Origin: Brachionus rotundiformis
Taxonomy: Eukaryota > Rotifera > Eurotatoria > Ploima > Brachionidae
DNA length: 64,000 nucleotides
Direction: 5' to 3'
Assembly (NCBI GenBank): GCA_016802295.1
Contig: JAESIW010000137.1
Span: forward strand, 6,016,146 to 6,080,145
The translations under genes and the position numbers were made by a program. This document shows, piece by piece, positions 58,043 through 64,000 of this stretch (positions within the stretch are counted from its first letter, which is position 1; each line of letters begins with the position of its first letter). Below the pieces are notes generated by a model that saw only the letters and a program-made list of their open reading frames with translations, ran no database searches and had not been told where the DNA came from.

Positions 58043-59404
58043 CTAGATGAGACCAGATTTTTCCAAGTGCTCCTTTTTAAGTATTTCTTTACATCCATTG
58101 AACACTCGGTTTATATTTTCTGTGTCAATTGCACAAGTGGTGTAAGGAATGCAAAATTTTCCGCTCACCTTGTCCAATTCAAATCCGTAAAAACTTTTTT
58201 TAAATTGTTCAAAAATTCTATATTCCAAATTATGGTTATTATGGTTTAAGTTTTTGCCAGAAATAGTTTCCTCACTTTTTCGAATCGATTCAGCCTCGTT
58301 AACTGCAAATGTGTGTATTGAATCAAAAAGAGTCTCATTGGTTATGTTGGAAAATTTCTCATGAATGAACAATCTGGCTCGAGTTACTTCGGGATGCTCA
58401 TTTTCGATTAGTAACTCGCGATTTATTTTCGTTGGCATCTCAAAATCATTGTATTCTGGAAAATAATCACCCAATTTACAATTTTCGTGCAAAATTTTTT
58501 TAACAAAAAGATCATATTTGTTCAAAAACAACAAAACAGGTGTATTGAACAAATACCTATTGATCCATATTTGTCTAAAAGAGTTTAGTGACTCTTTCAG
58601 GCGATTCACATTTTTGTCCTCTCTGAGAGTCATGTTAAAGGAGGAAATGTCAACCACGAACATGATGGCAGTTACTCCATTAAAACATTGAATCCATTTT
58701 TTGCGTTGGTCGCGTTGACCACCAACATCCAGTATTTGAAAGTTCACATTTTTTACCTGAAACTGAGTCTCGCATATTCCTGTGGTAAGCACTCGACATC
58801 TCAGAATATCTTGGTTAGTTGGCAAGTAATTTTTTGAGCGTATTATTTTAATTCTATCCAAAAAATACTCAGCACTGTCAATTAAATGGTACTCGTTACC
58901 ATGCTTGGCACATTCCTTGACATTTTCATCAGCCCACAGTATTTCAATGCAGTCCCATAGTTTCTCGATTGTCTCATCATCCTGCTTGTTTGTTTTGGAA
59001 GCTATTAAATGGCTATTTTCGAACAAAAACTCGGCATGTTCGGTCAACTCCTCGGTGAGAAATAGGCTGAAGCGCTGCATTGAGTCCAAAATAGACAAAA
59101 TTGCATCTCGAATGTTTGATTTGATGTCATATATTTTCTCAATCCGTTCCTCAGTACTAAAACCAGATATGTGAATAATTTTCATTTGTTTTAGAATAGT
59201 TGATTTTCCGGACTCGCCGGTTCCAAGCAGAAGCAACTTGATGGTTTGCGTGTGGTTTTTTTTTTTTTTAAGCTCACGGTCAATTTGTTTGGACCGCCGT
59301 TTACTCAGATGGTCTTCATCAACATGTTTCGATTTGTCCGGCTTTAGACATTTATCTATGCATGTTTTAAACATCTTGGAACTTTTTCTTAAATTCAAAA
59401 ACAT
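58043..59404 (-). CDS. Heterotrimeric G protein alpha subunit, Gs class, divergent
   Basis: Intronless 453-aa G-alpha. The five G boxes are present: G1 GTGESGKST (61-69), G2 LRCRVLTTG (201-209, with the switch-I Arg), G3 DVGGQRDQRKKW (226-237, catalytic Gln present), G4 NKYDL (295-299) and G5 TCAIDT (423-428). ILRCRVLTTGI, VKNVNFQILDVGGQRD and DTENINRVFNGCKEI are Gs-like. Odd points: Tyr replaces Lys/Gln in the NKxD box; about 45-55 extra residues (about 358-415) lie between alpha4 and beta6, rich in Asn/His/Lys; and the C-terminus is EKSGLI where Gs has QYELL-type ends. There is no MGC start; Cys in MFKTCIDKC (15 and 19) could be lipidated. Met11 is an alternative start. Coupling to adenylyl cyclase is inferred from class only; the receptor interface is altered. 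Confidence 0.85.
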   Translation of the reverse strand: MFLNLRKSSKMFKTCIDKCLKPDKSKHVDEDHLSKRRSKQIDRELKKKKNHTQTIKLLLLGTGESGKSTILKQMKIIHISGFSTEERIEKIYDIKSNIRDAILSILDSMQRFSLFLTEELTEHAEFLFENSHLIASKTNKQDDETIEKLWDCIEILWADENVKECAKHGNEYHLIDSAEYFLDRIKIIRSKNYLPTNQDILRCRVLTTGICETQFQVKNVNFQILDVGGQRDQRKKWIQCFNGVTAIMFVVDISSFNMTLREDKNVNRLKESLNSFRQIWINRYLFNTPVLLFLNKYDLFVKKILHENCKLGDYFPEYNDFEMPTKINRELLIENEHPEVTRARLFIHEKFSNITNETLFDSIHTFAVNEAESIRKSEETISGKNLNHNNHNLEYRIFEQFKKSFYGFELDKVSGKFCIPYTTCAIDTENINRVFNGCKEILKKEHLEKSGLI

Positions 59405-61929
59405 TTTGCTAGTAATAAAAAAATTAATATTTTAAAAAAAAAAGTATTTTTAAATAGAAAATATTCATAGGCGGAAAATAGAAAGTCTATAATTAAACTT
59501 TTTCGAAGTAAGGAAATATTTCGTAAGAGATCAGGTAAAAATGCACTCTGGAAACGTATATGATCAGGTTTTAGCTGTGCAAGATGAGATAAAATCTCAA
59601 GGTCGATGAGGCACGGCACAGGATTGTAGCTCAGCAGTTCCAGCTTTCCAAGAGGAAAGTCGATTCTGGTTTTGTATGTTTAAAGTATTTATTTTTGGAC
59701 TTTGAATTCTATATCATGCGTTAAATTCTTTTTTAAATCCCTGTGATAAAATTACGCAAATTAAAATTAAAAACATTATTCAATCATGTATAGAAAGAAA
59801 AAGAAAAAAATATATAAATAGAAACATAAGAAATCATTTAATGAAATTAAATAAAATTCTATTTTACCTTTTGACTAAAATGTTAAGAAAAACTGAAAAA
59901 AAATAGATAAAAAAGAAAGAGATATACTTTTCTTGGAAAATGATATTAGTGTTTACATTATGGATGAATATTTATATTCTTCGACATTATATATAAAAAA
60001 TTCAGCTCACTGGCTTTAAGCTAACTTTGAGCCTTTTAGAATAACAAACATCGACATATTTGGAACTTGTGAATTGAATAATTTTATTTTAGTTTCACTA
60101 GGTAATTTGAATCCTAGATTGTAAAGATAAGCTAAAAATAATCATGAACTAATCAAATAGATAACTTGGAAATTCATTTTTTTTTTAGAAAATGAATTTA
60201 GATTCATAAATTTAATTTTTTGAATAAATGCAGAACGCTTATTTAGATTTGGTCATTATATATACCTAGTATCAGAAAAATATAATTTAAATGGTTTTTG
60301 TTGATAGTTCTGAATTTTTCTATCATTTTCGAATGTAGGAAATCGTTTATAAATCACAAAGGCTCTAAATTCTTTTGTTAATTTATAAAATAAAAATTCC
60401 AAAATTATTTAAGCCAATTAAACCATTCATGCATGTCTGTTTGCTTACTCAATTATTCACCATAGGTATTTGGTAACTGGTGGCAATATTAAATCGAAGC
60501 GTAATTTTTATTTTAGGACCACAATTAATTCTCATTTCAAAGAAAAAACTTTTTTCTAAAATTAATAATAAGATAATACAAACAGAAAATACGTGTAATG
60601 TAGATACATAAAAATGATCAAAAATCTAATTAATTTTCTATTAAATAATTTTTTAATGTCTCTAATGAAAATTTTTAATCCTACAACTCATCCAAAACTA
60701 GCTTTTAAAACTTTTGATAAAAATAAAAGATAGAGAAAATATTTTTTCCAATTTAATTTTTCCAAAGACCCTAGAATATTTAATGCTTATTATTCACAAA
60801 ACTAAAATACGAAAATAAATTTGTGATCAACAGACAAGCCAGCAGAATAAATTAAAAAACGTGATAATAAAAGATAAAAAAAACCTCGATTTTCTAGAAA
60901 CGTGGCTATTGAAAAGCTTAACAGTATTTTTCAGTATCCAAATCTTGCCTTTATTAAAAACAAACGAATTCATATCTAAAATAATTTCTAAACTTAGAAG
61001 AATTTTAGACTACATTAAAGATAAACATTATTTTTCAATTAAACCTTGAGAAGAAAAAAATGCTTTCGAATACAAAGTCTAGAAGCACTTGACTTTAATA
61101 CTACATAGTGTATTTTAATTTTTTTCATAGAATACATCACTCAATAAAGAATTAAAAATTTCTTTTCATCCCTTTGAGGTACTTGATCTTTAAACATATG
61201 AAAGTTTAATATATCTATTTTAAATTAGGTGCGAATAATCAAAAATAAAGATAAGCTATTATTTTTAATTACATTATTTGAAATAAAAACTCTGATCCAA
61301 AAAACCTGAATTTAATTGAGTCAAAATTTGGCCAAGACTATTTTAAATTTAAAAGCTTATTGACCTTAAAGTTTAAAAAATTAGTTCATAAATTTCTAAA
61401 AATATTATAGAATATAAATTAAATATTAATTAGTAATTTTGAAAATCCCCTTTTTTCTTTTATAATATAATAAACTTTTAACAATTTTGTCATTAATTTA
61501 TGGAAACTTAGAAAAGGTCGCTTGAAATTTGCTCTTTTTCAAAGCACTCTAAAAATAGATTTATTCCATATTTTTATCAATGTTAAAATAGCTTAATCCT
61601 TGATTATCTTGAATCAAATTTAGATACCTATTTTTGTTCCAAAACAGATATTTAATATAAAGTAAGTTGAATTAAAAAAAGAAAAAGTCAAGACTTTAAA
61701 AATAGAAACAAAAAGAATAAATATCGTTTACATTTTTAAACAATTTAATATTTTATCTCAATGGCTGATTAAATCAGAAAAAATTAGTTTAAATTTCATT
61801 TAAAATTATTTGAGAAATCTATTTCAAAGTTATTCAAATTAAATTAAAAATTTTATCTTAAAAATTATATTCTAGCTAAAAATAGATTTTTAAACATGAA
61901 ATTAAATCGATGTAAATGAAAAAATTAAA
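59405..61929. other. AT-rich spacer with a possible repeat fragment
   Basis: 2.5 kb. The GC-richer patch 59530-59690 looks like a repeat fragment. It contains TAGCTCAGCAG (an A-box-like word, about 59616-59626) and GTCGATTC about 40 bases on, but the arms do not fold as a tRNA. On the minus strand it is open for about 70 codons. The remainder shows nothing; a 62-codon frame at 60861-61049 has low-complexity AT composition and I do not call it. Confidence 0.4.
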
Positions 61930-62231
61930 TTAATATGAAATTGTTGTCTCAAAAGTATGATAAAGAGTTGGATTATTTTCACAAACGATATGACTATAGG
62001 TATGTAAATAAAATAAAAATAAAGAAATATTAAATGAAAATTTAAGCTAACTTACCTTATCCTTCTTGTTCTAAAACCAACTATGGAACCGACTTTTCCA
62101 CACTAATTAATCGTTAATTTTTATAATCACAAAAAAATATTTGAATTTACCTTATAGAGGCCGATTTCTTTTAATTGAAGAACGTCCAGATCGAATTCTC
62201 TTCGTTGTTTATTCTCATTAAACTTAATCAT
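61930..62231 (-). CDS. Tentative small three-exon gene
   Basis: Minus-strand exons 62231-62151 (MIKFNENKQRREFDLDVLQL, KEIGLYK), 62102-62056 (CGKVGSIVGFRTRRI) and 61993-61930 are joined by 48-bp and 62-bp GT-AG introns of the size typical here. They give a 63-aa protein. The family is not recognised. On the plus strand the same region carries ATG 61935 with MKLLSQKYDKELDYFHKRYD followed by a GTATGT donor at 62000, so an alternative is the first exon of a plus-strand gene. Both readings are weak. Confidence 0.3.
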
Positions 62232-64000
62232 AATAAAAATTTTGTATCAGTAAATTAAATTAATTAATTTAAAAACTTTACTCAATGAATGAAAATCATA
62301 ATTAACATTCAAATATCGATATACTAATACATTTTTTTTTCTATTCCATCAACAAAATGACCACAAAAACCTTCTCTTTTCCTAAGAGAAAATGTCTTAG
62401 ACGATTTTCCTAAAAGATTGACATGTTTTTCTGATTATCTATTATAGTATCGTACAGTTCGTTGTAACAGCTTATGTTCTTAAAAAATACACTAGGACTT
62501 TTTAAACTTATAAAAAAATATTTATTTAAATATAATTATATTATTTAATTATTAAAATTTAATTGAATTTTCAAGTTAGATTTTTGGAATGGTCTTATGA
62601 TATTTTGAATGATTCTTTAATTTAGTGTAAGTATCATATTTTTAATTTCTTACTTTGGATTAAAGTTAAGGTTCGGGAAACAAAACGTCCATATTATCCC
62701 AGGATTCGATTTTTGATTTCAAATTAGTATTCTATGTATATGAAAAGCTAAGAAAGTTTTAAGTTTTTTTTTTTTTTTTTTGGGGGGGGGGTCAAAATAA
62801 AATTTTCGGTACTAGGGGTCTAAAGACACTAAGACTTAAGCAAGGTAGTATGTCTTCTGAAAGGTGTATCTTACTGATTACTCCATGAACTTCTTTATAT
62901 TCTGGAAAACCACAAAATTTTATATAAAAATTTCCTCTTGGACTGGAATTTCGGAAAAAAGCTGAAATTCAAGCCTTTTTTTTTAGTTTTTTTTGTATCC
63001 AGCCCTAGGATTACCCCACAACACTATATAAAATACATCTATTCTGAAGCCAGAAAAATTCAGAACAAATTGTAAGTTTTACTTTTATTTTTAGAGCTAT
63101 GCGTCTAAAAAAATGGGCTAAAACAGTGGTTTTTTCAAAATTTCAAAAAAAAATTTTTTTTTTAATAGTTTTATCAAATTTATTAGAATTAATATATTGT
63201 TGTGTTAGATCAGTTAGTAATAAAAAATAGGAATTGTTTGCTTTAATCAGGAAATATAAAGATTATGAATCATGATGGTAAAATATAATGTTATTTGAAT
63301 GAATTGAAGTTTAAACTTCGCATGTATCTTAATCATGATTTGTTTCCTGAGACAAAAGATATTAATAATAAATATATTAATATATCTTAAGTCTTAAATC
63401 TGAATCTATTTATCTTAAGCTTTTAATAAAACAAATTACTAAAAAAAGTATTAGGAAACATTTTTAAAATTTTTAAAAAATACTTAAAAACTGTATTTTT
63501 AAAAGATTATAATAATTATCTTTTCAAACAATTTAAGAGCTAACCATTATTTAAAAATATATGATTAATTTATCAAGTTTTTTCTTCATTATTCAAAATA
63601 CAAATAAATGGACAAATTTTTGAGATTTTAAATTAAAATTTGTTTGCTTAGAAATAATAAAAAATTCAAGTCATCATTTTTTTTTACTTAGTAATGAAAA
63701 TTTAAAAATAGATTTGTTTTTTATATGAAATTTTTAATTAAAAAAATTTTTTCTAAATTTAAAATTCAAATTTTTTTAATTTTGATTTTAATATCACGAC
63801 TATTAACTGATTTCAAATCTTTAAATATTTAAATGAATAAAATTATAAATCTTTTTATTTTTGAATTCCAAAATATTTCATTTTATATTAAATAAAATAT
63901 TTATTAGAAGTAAAAGAAAAAACGGACAGTCATTTTTGTATATTTTTTATTCCTTAATTTTTTAAAAAACATATGAATTATCGCCTTAAAAATTATTGAA
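62232..64000. other. Right-edge spacer with a T18-G10 tract
   Basis: No gene recognised. A homopolymer block of 18 T and 10 G sits at 62764-62791, and the following 300 bp are GC-richer than the flanks (for example CAGCCCTAGGATTACCCCAC near 63000), possibly an old repeat. The rest is AT-rich. Confidence 0.45.

Noticed and set aside
59395..59619. 74-codon minus-strand frame upstream of Gs-alpha as part of that gene
   Set aside because: Starts at GTG, its end overlaps only the first bases of Gs-alpha in another frame, and it lies in a repeat-like patch.
60861..61049. 62-codon plus-strand frame
   Set aside because: Low-complexity AT-derived peptide with no splice context or homology.
1..64000. 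CRISPR arrays, prokaryotic operons, phage or viral genes
   Set aside because: No regularly spaced repeats or viral hallmark genes; genes have spliceosomal introns and animal families.

Overview
This is a window of a very AT-rich animal nuclear genome. The gene set is metazoan: HGSNAT, INSIG, FDXACB1, KIAA1143, Snail, a CLIC channel, Gs-alpha, a DIPK1/FAM69 secretory kinase, MEK and the Pol III machinery. Most introns that can be placed are only 45-62 bp and the genes are short. Bicistronic organisation and splice acceptors just upstream of start codons point to a lineage with spliced-leader trans-splicing. A monogonont rotifer such as Brachionus is my best guess, inferred from composition and gene structure only.

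Layout. At 1-0.87 kb is the 5' end of POLR3C (minus), running off the left edge. At 2.3-3.9 kb is a DIPK1/FAM69 gene (plus). At 5.1-6.0 kb is a four-exon INSIG gene (minus). At 6.5-9.4 kb is a two-exon beta-1,4-galactosyltransferase (minus), followed by about 1.8 kb holding a LINE tail. At 11.2-13.2 kb KIAA1143 and FDXACB1 lie head to tail (plus), sharing one base of a TAATG stop/start overlap. At 14.5-22.5 kb is HGSNAT (plus), whose main exon is interrupted by a 6,125-bp hAT transposon. That element has a perfect 8-bp target-site duplication, terminal inverted repeats of about 1.4 kb, and a transposase that reads through without frame breaks. At 26.0-26.7 kb is a Snail-family zinc-finger gene (plus), with a GC-rich hairpin island 1.6 kb upstream. 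At 28.5-31.3 kb is an ABCB9-like transporter (minus). After 4 kb without genes comes a CLIC gene (35.3-36.6 kb, plus). At 38.0-41.4 kb are two tandem MEK genes (minus): one intact MAP2K and one degenerate pseudokinase copy that shares near-identical DNA blocks with it. At 42.5-44.7 kb is a multi-zinc-finger gene (minus), divergent from GTF3C1 (45.5-50.9 kb, plus). At 53.2-54.4 kb is a pentameric ligand-gated channel without the Cys-loop cysteines (plus). At 55.8-56.2 kb is a small membrane protein (minus). At 58.0-59.4 kb is an intronless, unusual Gs-alpha (minus). A tentative tiny three-exon gene sits at 61.9-62.2 kb. The rest is AT-rich spacer with MITEs, LINE scraps and one dispersed repeat family seen three times.

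Functional links are few. POLR3C and GTF3C1 both serve RNA polymerase III transcription but are 45 kb apart. The two MEK genes are clearly related by duplication and gene conversion. KIAA1143 and FDXACB1 look co-transcribed. The most notable items are the long-TIR hAT element caught inside HGSNAT, the MEK pseudokinase mosaic, the TAATG gene pair, the Cys-less channel and the Gs-alpha with an enlarged receptor-side loop and an altered C-terminus.
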